A stretch of 64,000 nt of DNA from DASRTE01 sp035656095 (GTDB taxonomy: Bacteria; Actinomycetota; Actinomycetes; Jiangellales; Jiangellaceae): contig DASRTE010000121.1 of assembly GCA_035656095.1 (NCBI GenBank), positions 10,008-74,007 of the forward strand, given 5' to 3'. Position 1 is the first letter of the stretch. Every line of letters begins with the position of its first letter. The translations under genes and the position numbers were made by a program. Below, piece after piece: positions 15,015-23,059 of the stretch. Below the pieces are notes generated by a model, which saw only the letters and a program-made list of their open reading frames with translations, did no database searches and was not told the DNA's origin.

Positions 15015-16430
15015 ATGGGCAGGACCCTTGCCGAGAAGGTATGGGACGCACACCTCGTGCATCGGGCCGACGGGGAGCCGGACCTGCTCTATATCGACCT
15101 CCACCTCGTGCATGAGGTCACCAGTCCGCAGGCGTTCGAAGGGCTCCGCCTCGCCGGCCGCCGGGTTCGACGGCCGGATCTCACCCTCGCGACCGAGGAC
15201 CACAACGTGCCGACGGTCGGCATCGACCTGCCCATCGCCGACCCCGTCTCTCGCACTCAGATCGAGACGCTGCGGTGCAACTGTGAGGACTTCGGCCTCG
15301 TGCTGCATCGCATGGGCCAGTCCGAGCAGGGAATCGTCCACATCATCGGCCCTCAGCTCGGGCTCAGCCAGCCCGGCATGACGGTGGTGTGCGGCGACTC
15401 GCACACGTCCACGCACGGCGCGTTCGGGGCGCTGGCCTTCGGTGTGGGCACCAGCGAGGTCGAGCACGTCCTGGCGACGCAGACGCTGCCCATGCGGCCG
15501 TTCCGGACGATGGCGGTCACCGTCGACGGCCAGCTGCGCCCCGGTGTCACGGCGAAGGACGTGGTCCTCACGATGATCGCCACCATCGGCACCGGCGGGG
15601 GCCAGGGCTACGTGATCGAGTACAGGGGCGAGGTGATCCGCGCACTGTCGATGGAGGCGCGGATGACCATCTGCAACATGTCGATCGAGGCAGGCGCCCG
15701 CGCCGGCATGGTGGCGCCGGACGAGACGACCTTCGCCTATCTCAAGGATCGCCGGCACGCACCGCAGGGTTCGGACTGGGACGTCGCGCTGGAGGCGTGG
15801 CGCGAGTTGCGGACCGACGACGACGCGGTCTTCGACGCCGAGGTCGTCCTGCGAGCCGAGGAGATCGAGCCGTTCGTCACCTGGGGCACCAACCCGGGAC
15901 AGGGTCTGCCCCTGTCGGCCGCCGTGCCGGATCCGGCGTCTTTGGCCGACGAGGGTGCCCGTAACTCGGCCGAGCGCGCTCTCGCGTACATGGGCCTGAC
16001 GCCGGGAACGCCGCTGCGTGACATCGCTGTCGACACCGTCTTCCTGGGCTCGTGTACCAACGGCCGGATCGAGGATCTGCGCGCAGCGGCCGAGGTCATC
16101 CGCGGGCGCACGGTGGCCGACGGCGTGCGGATGCTGGTGGTACCCGGCTCGATGCAGGTCCGGGCCCAGGCCGAGTACGAGGGCCTCGACGAGGTCTTCC
16201 TCGCCGCGGGTGCCGAGTGGCGGTCGGCCGGTTGCTCGATGTGCCTGGGCATGAACCCCGATCAGCTTGCTCCAGGCGAGCGCAGTGCCTCGACGTCCAA
16301 CCGGAACTTCGAGGGGCGGCAGGGCAAGGGCGGACGGACCCACCTGGTGTCTCCGCTTGTGGCCGCCGCGACGGCGGTGACCGGCCGGCTGTCCGCACCG
16401 GCCGACCTGCCCGATCCCGTGGAGGTGTGA
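15015..16430 (+). CDS. leuC: 3-isopropylmalate dehydratase large subunit
   Basis: With LeuD isomerises 2- to 3-isopropylmalate. The 471-residue product begins MGRTLAEKVWDAHLV. The 4Fe-4S ligands are in FLGSCTNGRI and the later GCSMCLGMNPDQ, and VCGDSHTSTHGAFGALAFGV is the aconitase-family signature. ATG 15015 follows GAGAGG at 15001-15006; the adjacent GTG at 15012 would add one residue. leuD begins four bases after its stop, so the two are co-translated. Divergent ndgR with the palindrome at 14917-14943 indicates control by amino-acid status. Confidence 0.97.
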   Translation: MGRTLAEKVWDAHLVHRADGEPDLLYIDLHLVHEVTSPQAFEGLRLAGRRVRRPDLTLATEDHNVPTVGIDLPIADPVSRTQIETLRCNCEDFGLVLHRMGQSEQGIVHIIGPQLGLSQPGMTVVCGDSHTSTHGAFGALAFGVGTSEVEHVLATQTLPMRPFRTMAVTVDGQLRPGVTAKDVVLTMIATIGTGGGQGYVIEYRGEVIRALSMEARMTICNMSIEAGARAGMVAPDETTFAYLKDRRHAPQGSDWDVALEAWRELRTDDDAVFDAEVVLRAEEIEPFVTWGTNPGQGLPLSAAVPDPASLADEGARNSAERALAYMGLTPGTPLRDIAVDTVFLGSCTNGRIEDLRAAAEVIRGRTVADGVRMLVVPGSMQVRAQAEYEGLDEVFLAAGAEWRSAGCSMCLGMNPDQLAPGERSASTSNRNFEGRQGKGGRTHLVSPLVAAATAVTGRLSAPADLPDPVEV

Positions 16431-16434
16431 GGTC

Positions 16435-17034
16435 ATGGAGAAGTTCACCGTCCACGCCGGTACGGCCGTCCCGCTGCGGCGCAGCAATGTCGACACCGAC
16501 CAGATCATTCCCGCCGAGTACCTCAAGCGGATCAGTCGTACCGGCTTCGAGGACGGCTTGTTCGCGGCCTGGCGCAAGGATCCGGATTTCGTGCTGAACC
16601 GCCCCGAGTACGACGGTTCCTCGATCCTGGTCGCCGGAGCCGACTTCGGGACCGGCTCGTCGCGCGAGCACGCGGTCTGGGCGCTGCATGACTACGGCTT
16701 CCGGGCCGTGCTCTCGCCGCGCTTCGGCGACATCTTCCGTGGCAACGCCGGCAAGTCGGGCCTGCTCACGGCATGTGTCGAGCAGGACGTGGTCGAGCGT
16801 CTGTGGGCCACGGTCGAGGCCGATCCGTCGACGCCGGTCACAGTCGATCTCGTGGCCAGGCAGGTGAGTGCCGGCGAAACGGTCGCGCGCTTCGACGTCG
16901 ACGAGTACACACGATGGAGGCTGCTCGAAGGACTCGATGACATCGGCCTCACTCTGCGGCACATCGACAAGATCGAGCGGTTCGAGGCCAGCCGACCATC
17001 CCGCCTGCCGAGGACGGTGCTGAGCCGCGGATGA
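16435..17034 (+). CDS. leuD: 3-isopropylmalate dehydratase small subunit
   Basis: Swivelling-domain subunit of isopropylmalate isomerase, 199 residues. It contains VPLRRSNVDTDQIIPAEYLK and the substrate-binding GTGSSREHAVWALHDYG motif. GGAGG at the end of leuC serves the ATG at 16435. It forms a two-gene operon with leuC. Confidence 0.97.
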   Translation: MEKFTVHAGTAVPLRRSNVDTDQIIPAEYLKRISRTGFEDGLFAAWRKDPDFVLNRPEYDGSSILVAGADFGTGSSREHAVWALHDYGFRAVLSPRFGDIFRGNAGKSGLLTACVEQDVVERLWATVEADPSTPVTVDLVARQVSAGETVARFDVDEYTRWRLLEGLDDIGLTLRHIDKIERFEASRPSRLPRTVLSRG

Positions 17035-17074
17035 CCTCCGGCGCGACACGTGGGCCGGGAAATGTGTTTTGTCA

Positions 17075-17103
17075 TTGTGCGGGCGGGAGATTCTCCATAG
17101 CGT
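17075..17103 (+). promoter_or_regulatory. hup promoter with an internal palindrome
   Basis: TTGTGC (17075-17080) and TAGCGT (17098-17103) are 17 bases apart. Between them is the palindrome GGAGA-T-TCTCC (17086-17096), positioned where a repressor would block polymerase. The predicted leader is about 45 bases. Confidence 0.45.
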
Positions 17104-17154
17104 GCCTATGCAATCGGGTGCACGACCCGACCGTCCGCATCATTGGGGGATGCA

Positions 17155-17838
17155 GTGAACAAGACGCAGCTCATCGACGAGCTCGCCGAGCGATTCGAAG
17201 GCAACCGCAAGGTGGCCGCGCACGCGCTCGACTCCGTCGTCGACGTGATCACCCGCTCGGTGTCGAAGGGCGAGAAGGTCGTCATCACAGGCTTCGGTGC
17301 GTTCGAGCGCAGCGTGCGCAAGGCGGGAACCGCCCGCAATCCCAGGACCGGTGACACGGTGAAGACCCGCCGCAAGTACGTCGCGAAGTTCCGGCCGGGC
17401 AACGAGCTCAAGGAGGTCGTGAGCGGGGCGCGCAAGGCCCGCGAGCGGGTCGCCGATTCGCTCGCAGTCGTTCCGGCAACGGCGGCCTCGGCGGCAGAGT
17501 CGGCCACACGCGCTGCCGCGACCGGCCTGCGCGCCGCAGCCGGAGCAGCCCGTAGTGCCGCGGGCACGTCGACGGCCAAGAAGGCCACCGCGAAGAAGGC
17601 CCCGGCGACGAAGGCGGCGGCGAAGAAGGCTCCCGCCAAGAAGTCGACCGCGAAGAAGACGGCGGCGAAGAAGACCACGGCGAAGAAGACCACGGCGAAG
17701 AAGACCACCGCCAAGAAGGCTCCTGCCAGGAAGACGGCGGCGAGGAAGACGGCGGCGAAGAAGACCACGGCGAAGAAGACCACGGCGAAGAAGACCACGG
17801 CGAAGAAGGCCCCGGCAAAGAAGGCGTCGCCGCGCTAG
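17155..17838 (+). CDS. hup: HU-type nucleoid protein with long lysine-rich tail
   Basis: DNA-binding architectural protein. Residues 1-90 are a canonical HU domain: NKTQLIDELAERFEGNRK, GFGAFERSVRKAGTARNP and KYVAKFRPG. Residues 91-227 are an Ala/Lys/Thr/Pro tail of repeated AKK(T/A) units, as in mycobacterial HupB and Streptomyces HupS. The start is GTG 17155 with GGGGGA upstream. The tail is encoded by near-identical 15-base units, so its length is expected to vary between strains. Its TAG stop shares a CTAG with the stop of the convergent gene. Confidence 0.95.
   Translation: MNKTQLIDELAERFEGNRKVAAHALDSVVDVITRSVSKGEKVVITGFGAFERSVRKAGTARNPRTGDTVKTRRKYVAKFRPGNELKEVVSGARKARERVADSLAVVPATAASAAESATRAAATGLRAAAGAARSAAGTSTAKKATAKKAPATKAAAKKAPAKKSTAKKTAAKKTTAKKTTAKKTTAKKAPARKTAARKTAAKKTTAKKTTAKKTTAKKAPAKKASPR
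17579..17832 (+). repeat. in-frame tandem repeats encoding the HU tail
   Basis: Imperfect 12-15-base units built on GCGAAGAAGACCACG and GCGAAGAAGGC recur across the tail, with perfect copies around 17670-17710 and 17756-17807. They are coding, and a substrate for slippage. Confidence 0.8.
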
Positions 17839-18074
17839 TCGCGGAGGGTAGCCAGGGTCAGGAACGTGACGTGAAGGTCTGCCCCGGAACCCGCCGTGCG
17901 GATCCGCACCCGCTGACCGACGCGGGCCATGCGCAACGAGCCGGCACCGAAGGCCTCATCGCTGTAGGGCAGTTCGGTTCCGTCGTCCAGCAGCACCGTT
18001 CCTGATCGGGTTGCCGGATCGAAGGACGCCACCGTCGCCTGCACGGTAGGCGAGCGTAGCCGGAGCCGCTTCAC
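17835..18074 (-). CDS. small conserved protein (cold-shock-like beta barrel)
   Basis: A 79-residue protein with a strand pattern reminiscent of an OB/cold-shock fold: VQATVASFDPATRSGTVLLD near the N-terminus and VGQRVRIRTAGSGADLHVTF later. Small proteins of this kind lie between hup and cofC in many actinobacteria. Its TAG stop is the complement of the HU stop within one CTAG tetranucleotide. The six-base gap to cofC suggests an operon. RNA binding is a guess from the fold. Confidence 0.7.
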   Translation of the reverse strand: MKRLRLRSPTVQATVASFDPATRSGTVLLDDGTELPYSDEAFGAGSLRMARVGQRVRIRTAGSGADLHVTFLTLATLRD

Positions 18075-18080
18075 GCCGGG

Positions 18081-18722
18081 TCAGATCAGTGCGACGACCG
18101 CCGCTGTGCGGGCTCCGACCCCGAGGCGTAGTGCGTCCCACAGGTCCACGGCGGTGTCGACGTCACGGTGTACCGACGGGGTGTCGGGGACGGTGAGCTC
18201 GACCGCACCACCGGCGCGGTGAGTCGCGCGCGATCGTCCCCCGAATCGGGGTTCGAATGCCTCCATCCGCGTCACCGCATACAACGTCGTCCCGATTCCC
18301 GCGGCATCGCCCACGAACGAGACCGGGTGCGCGCTGGCCGCTCGAAGCGTCGTGGCCAACTCCTCGGGGCGCAGCGCCGGCAGGTCTGCGGACAGCGCGG
18401 CGATGTAGCCGTCGGGGTGGCGGCGGCGCACGAGATCCGCACCGTGACGGAGCGCGGCGTTGAGTCCGGCCGCCGGCTCGTCGGCTACGACCAGGGCGCC
18501 GGCCGTCGCGACGGCTGACGCGGTCTGCGCGTCGTCGGTGACGACCACCACGTCGGCCACGTCGGGGCAGGCCAGGGCGGCCGCGACGGTGTCGGCTGCG
18601 AAGGCACGTGCCAACTCGGCGCGGCGGGCGCCGGCGAGGTCGGCCAGGCGTGTCTTCGCCACCTCGGGTCGCTTCACCGGCACGACGACCGACCAGCGGG
18701 GGTTTGTGGGCATCGCCGCCAT
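18081..18722 (-). CDS. cofC: 2-phospho-L-lactate / phosphoenolpyruvate guanylyltransferase
   Basis: Activates 2-phospholactate or PEP with GTP for coenzyme F420 synthesis (CofC/FbiD). The 213-residue product has the nucleotidyltransferase start WSVVVPVKRPEVAKTRL, then VVVVTDD, and SADLPALRPEEL as the metal-binding DLP segment. ATG 18722 is chosen, with ATG 18713 three codons later also possible. It is divergent from plsC by 101 bases. Its presence implies an F420-producing organism. Confidence 0.92.
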   Translation of the reverse strand: MAAMPTNPRWSVVVPVKRPEVAKTRLADLAGARRAELARAFAADTVAAALACPDVADVVVVTDDAQTASAVATAGALVVADEPAAGLNAALRHGADLVRRRHPDGYIAALSADLPALRPEELATTLRAASAHPVSFVGDAAGIGTTLYAVTRMEAFEPRFGGRSRATHRAGGAVELTVPDTPSVHRDVDTAVDLWDALRLGVGARTAAVVALI

Positions 18723-18823
18723 CGTTCCAGCCGAGCGGGCGGTGCGGCTCGACGGGATCGACTCTGGCACGCTTTGCGCATCACTGGGGCCCGCTGCGGC
18801 CCGGTTGACGACGAGGAGGGTGC

Positions 18824-19597
18824 GTGGCTGGTCCGAGACAACGGCTGGGCTTCTGGTACCGCGTCGTGGCCGGCATCCTGCGACCGATCCTGATGGCGAC
18901 GACCCACCGCGACTGGCGGGGTACCGAGCATCTGCCCGGTGAGGGTGTGGGCGTCGTCGTGTCGCCGAACCACATCTCCTACGCGGACCCCCTGACCTTC
19001 GCGCATTTCCTCTGGGACAACGGCCGGGCGCCGCGCTACCTGGCGAAGGAGGCCGTGTTCCGCATCCCGATCGTCGGCCGGATCATCGCCGCGTGCGGCC
19101 AGATCCCGGTGTACCGGGAGTCCCGGGATGCGGCCCGGGCTTTCCGGGACGCCGTCGCCGCCGTGCGCGCGGGGGAGTGTGTCGGGATCTATCCGGAGGG
19201 AACGATCACCCGGGAACCCGGCCTGTGGCCGATGGCCGGCAAGACCGGCGCCGCCCGGGTCGCGCTCGAGACCGGCTGCGCGGTGATCCCCGTCGCGCAG
19301 TGGGGGCCGCAGGAGATCCTGCCGCCGTACTCCAAGCGGTTACGCCTGCTGCCACGCAAGACGGTCCACGTTCTCGCCGGTCCCCCCGTCGACCTCGAGG
19401 ACCTGCGAGGCAGGCCGATCACCTCGGCAGTGCTCCGTACGGCGACCGACCGGATCCTCGACGCGATCACCGCCCAACTCGCCGAACTGCGTGGTGAACT
19501 GCCGCCGGCGACCCGGTTCGACCCGGACCAGGCGGGTGTGCCGCGGACCGGCCGGTTGCAGGTGAGTCCGACACCACCCGAGGAGGACGACGAATGA
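18824..19597 (+). CDS. plsC: 1-acylglycerol-3-phosphate O-acyltransferase (PlsC family)
   Basis: Transfers acyl groups to lysophosphatidate in phospholipid synthesis. The 257-residue protein shows the acyltransferase motifs NHISYADP (HX4D) and YPEGTITRE, with a basic N-terminus near one hydrophobic segment. The GTG start follows GAGGAGGG. It overlaps gpsA by four bases (ATGA), so glycerol-3-phosphate supply and its acylation are encoded as a coupled pair. Confidence 0.92.
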   Translation: MAGPRQRLGFWYRVVAGILRPILMATTHRDWRGTEHLPGEGVGVVVSPNHISYADPLTFAHFLWDNGRAPRYLAKEAVFRIPIVGRIIAACGQIPVYRESRDAARAFRDAVAAVRAGECVGIYPEGTITREPGLWPMAGKTGAARVALETGCAVIPVAQWGPQEILPPYSKRLRLLPRKTVHVLAGPPVDLEDLRGRPITSAVLRTATDRILDAITAQLAELRGELPPATRFDPDQAGVPRTGRLQVSPTPPEEDDE

Positions 19598-20601
19598 CTC
19601 GTGCAGGCGTCTTCGGCTCCGGATCGTGGGGAACGGCGTTCGCGCTCGTCTTGGCCGACGCCGGCACGGACGTCGTCATGTGGGGACGCCGTCCGGAATT
19701 GTGCGAGGCGGTCAATCGCACCCACCGCAATCCCGATTACCTGCCCGACATCGAGTTGCCGTCGGCGATCCGGGCCACGCCCGAGCCGGTCGAGGCGGCG
19801 GAGGGCGCCGACCTGATCGTCCTGGCCGTGCCGTCTCAGACGCTGCGGGCGAACCTGACGACCTGGGCCCCGAAGCTGCCCGAGGACGTGGTGCTCGTCA
19901 GCCTGATGAAGGGAATCGAGCTCGGCACGGCGAAGCGGATGAGCGAGGTCATCAGCGAAGTGGCGGGCGCCGGCCCGGACCGGGTGGCGGTCGTGTCCGG
20001 CCCGAACCTGGCCGGCGAGATCGCACAGCGGCAGCCCGCCGCCAGTGTCGTCGCCTGTGCGGACGAGTCGGTGGCGCAACGGATCCAGCATGCCTGCCAC
20101 TCGCCGTACTTCCGTCCCTACACGAACACCGACGTCGTCGGCACCGAGTTGGGTGGGACCGTCAAGAACGTCATCGCGCTGGCGGTCGGCATGGCCGAAG
20201 GGCTGGGCTTCGGCGACAACACCCGGGCCAGCGTCATCACCCGGGGGCTGGCGGAGACCGCACGGCTCGGTGCGTCTCTCGGCGCCGATCCGTACACGTT
20301 CTCCGGACTTGCCGGGCTCGGTGACCTGGTGGCGACGTGCTCCTCGCCGCTGTCGCGGAATCGGACGTTCGGCGAGAAGCTCGGCCGGGGTATGTCCGTC
20401 GCCGAGATCGTGGCATCGACGCGGCAGATCGCCGAGGGCGTGAAGTCGTGCGAATCGGTGCTCGAGCTGGCCAGGCGGGTAGGAGTCGACATGCCGATCG
20501 TCGAGCACGTGACCTACGTCGTACACGGCGCGATGACGCCGCCCGAGATGTTACGCAGCCTCATTTCGCGCACTGCAAAGCCCGAACGCCACGGCCACTA
20601 G
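19594..20601 (+). CDS. gpsA: glycerol-3-phosphate dehydrogenase [NAD(P)+]
   Basis: Reduces dihydroxyacetone phosphate to sn-glycerol-3-phosphate. The 335-residue protein has the Rossmann motif FGSGSWGTAFA, the conserved VSGPNLAGEI, ELGGTVKNVIALA with the catalytic Lys, and GLAGLGDLVATCSS. It starts within the plsC stop. Its own stop shares a CTAG with the possible small gene on the other strand. Confidence 0.97.
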   Translation: MTRAGVFGSGSWGTAFALVLADAGTDVVMWGRRPELCEAVNRTHRNPDYLPDIELPSAIRATPEPVEAAEGADLIVLAVPSQTLRANLTTWAPKLPEDVVLVSLMKGIELGTAKRMSEVISEVAGAGPDRVAVVSGPNLAGEIAQRQPAASVVACADESVAQRIQHACHSPYFRPYTNTDVVGTELGGTVKNVIALAVGMAEGLGFGDNTRASVITRGLAETARLGASLGADPYTFSGLAGLGDLVATCSSPLSRNRTFGEKLGRGMSVAEIVASTRQIAEGVKSCESVLELARRVGVDMPIVEHVTYVVHGAMTPPEMLRSLISRTAKPERHGH

Positions 20602-20720
20602 CAGCCGACTACCGCCTGGTTCGCCTGCCCGTCGCTCAGAACGACCATACCGGCGCCGGGTCCGACAAACACCGGGCTCACATCCACAGGCGGAGGGTCG
20701 TCGCCGAAGGCGGGCGTCAC
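20598..20720 (-). CDS. possible 40-aa protein coupled to the trans-sulfuration gene
   Basis: The GTG at 20720 overlaps the TGA of the upstream minus-strand gene (GTGA), and the frame runs to a TAG that shares CTAG with the gpsA stop. The product is proline-rich at the start (FGDDPPPVDVSPVFVGPGAG) and ends LSDGQANQAVVGC. The neat ends and high third-position GC suggest coding, but no family is recognised and it could be chance. Confidence 0.35.
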   Translation of the reverse strand: MTPAFGDDPPPVDVSPVFVGPGAGMVVLSDGQANQAVVGC

Positions 20721-21847
20721 CCGCTCCCGTCCAGCGCAGCCGAGAGGTCGGCCCAGAGGTCCTCCACGTCCTCGATCCCCACCGACAGCCGGATCAGCGA
20801 CTCGGGCACCGCGAGGCTCTCCTCGGGCCAGCGGCGGCGACGCTCGAGCGTCGACTCGACACCGCCCAGACTGGTGGCGGGCACCCACAGCTGTGTGGCC
20901 GAGCACACGGCGTCCGCGGCGGCCGGACCGCTGCGGATCTCGATGGCGATCACGGCGCCGAAGCCGCGCATCTGCAGCAGCGCCCGCTCGTGGCCGGGAT
21001 CGTCGGGCAGACCCGGATAGTGCACGCGACCAACGGCTGGATGAGCTGCAAGCCGTGACGCGAGGACGGCCGCGTTGTGCTGGGACCGCTCGACGCGCAG
21101 GTGCAGTGTGCGGATCCCGCGCAGGGCGAGCCACGCCTCGGCCGGGCCGGGGATGCCGCCGTGGTACGTCCGGTGCTCGAGCAGGCGACCGTAGGTGGCG
21201 TCGTCACGGGTGATGGCGGCACCGAGCACGACGTCGGAGTGCCCCGCGAGGAACTTGGTGAGGCTGTGCACCACGACGTCCGCGCCGAGATCGAGCGGTC
21301 GCTGGTTGAGCGGAGTGGCGAACGTGTTGTCCGCGCAGGTCGTCACCCGCCGCTCCCGTGCTTCGGCGAACAGCGCGGGCAGATCCGCGACGGCGAGCGT
21401 CGGGTTCGTGGGCGACTCGGTCCAGAGAATCCTCGCGCCGTCCAGCGCTGCCAGCGTTGCATCGGTGTCGGCGATGTCGACGCGGCGGATCACGAACTCG
21501 CGGTGGATCTCCAACCGGTCGAACAGGGTGGATGTCCCGCTGTAGCAGACATCGGGCGCGACCACCACGGAACGGTCCGGGAACAGGTCGAGGACGGCTG
21601 CCACCGCGGCCATGCCGGAGGCGAACGCCAGCGCGCGCCCGCCCTCGAGGGCTCCGACCACATCCTCGAGTGCCGTCCACGTCGGGTTGCCGTTACGTCC
21701 ATAACCCACGGCGCCACCCTCGACGTATGTCGACGCGAGCACCGGGGGCACCGACAACGGAGCTCCAGGCGTCTGCTCCGGCCGCCCGCCGTGAACGGCG
21801 ATCGTGGCGGCTGCGAGGCTGGGGCGGTCGTGCGTCTGTCGCGTCAT
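20717..21847 (-). CDS. cystathionine gamma-synthase/lyase-type PLP enzyme
   Basis: Trans-sulfuration family enzyme of 376 residues. It has the substrate/PLP segment ALAFASGMAAVAAVL, ESPTNPTLAVADL, the PLP lysine in HSLTKFLAGHSDVVLGA, and a C-terminal SLGGVESTLERRRRWP. Which member it is (cystathionine gamma-lyase, gamma-synthase or methionine gamma-lyase) cannot be settled from sequence alone. ATG 21847 has AGGAGA at good spacing. It is divergent from ddl and appears to be an addition to the otherwise conserved gpsA-ddl neighbourhood. Confidence 0.9.
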   Translation of the reverse strand: MTRQTHDRPSLAAATIAVHGGRPEQTPGAPLSVPPVLASTYVEGGAVGYGRNGNPTWTALEDVVGALEGGRALAFASGMAAVAAVLDLFPDRSVVVAPDVCYSGTSTLFDRLEIHREFVIRRVDIADTDATLAALDGARILWTESPTNPTLAVADLPALFAEARERRVTTCADNTFATPLNQRPLDLGADVVVHSLTKFLAGHSDVVLGAAITRDDATYGRLLEHRTYHGGIPGPAEAWLALRGIRTLHLRVERSQHNAAVLASRLAAHPAVGRVHYPGLPDDPGHERALLQMRGFGAVIAIEIRSGPAAADAVCSATQLWVPATSLGGVESTLERRRRWPEESLAVPESLIRLSVGIEDVEDLWADLSAALDGSG

Positions 21848-21872
21848 GTGCCGATTCTCCTGTGCCGGCCGG

Positions 21873-21886
21873 TAGGGTCGCGCCGG
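21873..21886 (+). promoter_or_regulatory. leaderless promoter of ddl
   Basis: TAGGGT (21873-21878), seven bases, then GTG 21886, with no ribosome site. Confidence 0.45.
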
Positions 21887-23007
21887 TGAGCGCTCCACAG
21901 CCCCGCCGTGTCCGGGTCGCGGTCGTCTTCGGGGGACGCAGCTCCGAGCACGCGATCTCGTGCGTCACCGCCGGCAGTGTCCTGCGGGTGATCGACCCTG
22001 ATCGCTACGACGTCGTGCCCATCGGCGTCACCCCGAAGGGCCGGTGGGTGCTCGGGCCGAGCGATCCGGCGCGGCTGGCGATCTCCGACGGCCGTCTACC
22101 CGAGGTTGCCGACGAAGGTGGCACGGTGGTGCTTCCCAGCTCACCGGGTTCGGCCGAGATCATCGTCAGCGAGCCGGGCGCCGTCCCGCGCGTCCTGGGC
22201 GAGGTCGACGTCGTGCTGCCGCTGCTGCACGGCCCGTACGGCGAGGACGGCACGTTGCAGGGCATGCTCGAACTCGCCGGTGTGCCGTACGTGGGCTCCG
22301 GGGTGCTCGCATCGGCAGTGGGGATGGACAAGCACTACATGAAGCTCGTACTGGCCGCCGCGGGACTGCCGGTCTGCCGGCACGTCCTCGTCGAACCGGG
22401 ACCCTGGGAGCCGCAACGCGGGCGCGTGGCCGCCGAGGTGGCCGGCCTGGGGTGGCCGGTGTTCGTCAAACCCGCACGGGCGGGCTCGAGCATCGGCATC
22501 ACGAAGGTCGACGGTCCGGGAGGGCTGGAGGCGGCCGTTCTCGACGCTCGTCGCCACGACCCGAAGGTCATCGTCGAGGAGGCGGTCCACGGCCGCGAGG
22601 TCGAGTGCGGCGTTCTGCAGGGACGCCCGGGCGGCCCGCCCGACACCAGCGTCGTCGGGGAGATCAGGGTCGACGACACCCACGAGTTCTACGACTTCGA
22701 TGCCAAGTACCTGGACGAGGAGCACGTATCACTCGACGTGCCGGCCGATATTCCGGACGACGTCGCCGGCCAGGCGCGCTCGCTCGCCGCCGAGGCCTTC
22801 ACGACGCTGTCGTGCGAAGGTCTCGCGCGCGTCGACTTCTTCCTCCGCGCCCACGATTCCCTGCTGGTCAACGAGGTCAACACCATGCCGGGATTCACGC
22901 CGACGTCCATGTTCCCGATGTTGTGGGCGGCCACCGGGCTCGACTATCCGGCGCTCGTCGACCGCCTTCTCACCACCGCCCTCACCCGCCCCACAGGCCT
23001 TCGCTGA
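21886..23007 (+). CDS. ddl: D-alanine--D-alanine ligase
   Basis: ATP-grasp enzyme making the D-Ala-D-Ala dipeptide for peptidoglycan. The 373-residue product contains VAVVFGGRSSEHAISCVTAG, LLHGPYGEDGTLQGMLEL, FVKPARAGSSIGITKV and the metal-binding EVNTMPGFTPTSMFP. GTG 21886 is placed by the -10 box seven bases upstream and by the short basic N-terminus MSAPQPRRVRV. gpsA, ddl and thiL belong to a conserved actinobacterial neighbourhood. Confidence 0.96.
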   Translation: MSAPQPRRVRVAVVFGGRSSEHAISCVTAGSVLRVIDPDRYDVVPIGVTPKGRWVLGPSDPARLAISDGRLPEVADEGGTVVLPSSPGSAEIIVSEPGAVPRVLGEVDVVLPLLHGPYGEDGTLQGMLELAGVPYVGSGVLASAVGMDKHYMKLVLAAAGLPVCRHVLVEPGPWEPQRGRVAAEVAGLGWPVFVKPARAGSSIGITKVDGPGGLEAAVLDARRHDPKVIVEEAVHGREVECGVLQGRPGGPPDTSVVGEIRVDDTHEFYDFDAKYLDEEHVSLDVPADIPDDVAGQARSLAAEAFTTLSCEGLARVDFFLRAHDSLLVNEVNTMPGFTPTSMFPMLWAATGLDYPALVDRLLTTALTRPTGLR

Positions 23008-23059
23008 CAGCCGGCATCCGGAAGCCCGCCGCGCACCACCGTGCGCGGCCCGGTGCCGC

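Noticed and set aside
17555..17851. Arg/Pro-rich frames and short repeats in the HU tail resembling a repeat array
   Set aside because: The repeats are 12-15 bases, in frame, without spacers, and encode AKK units; not a CRISPR or a separate gene.
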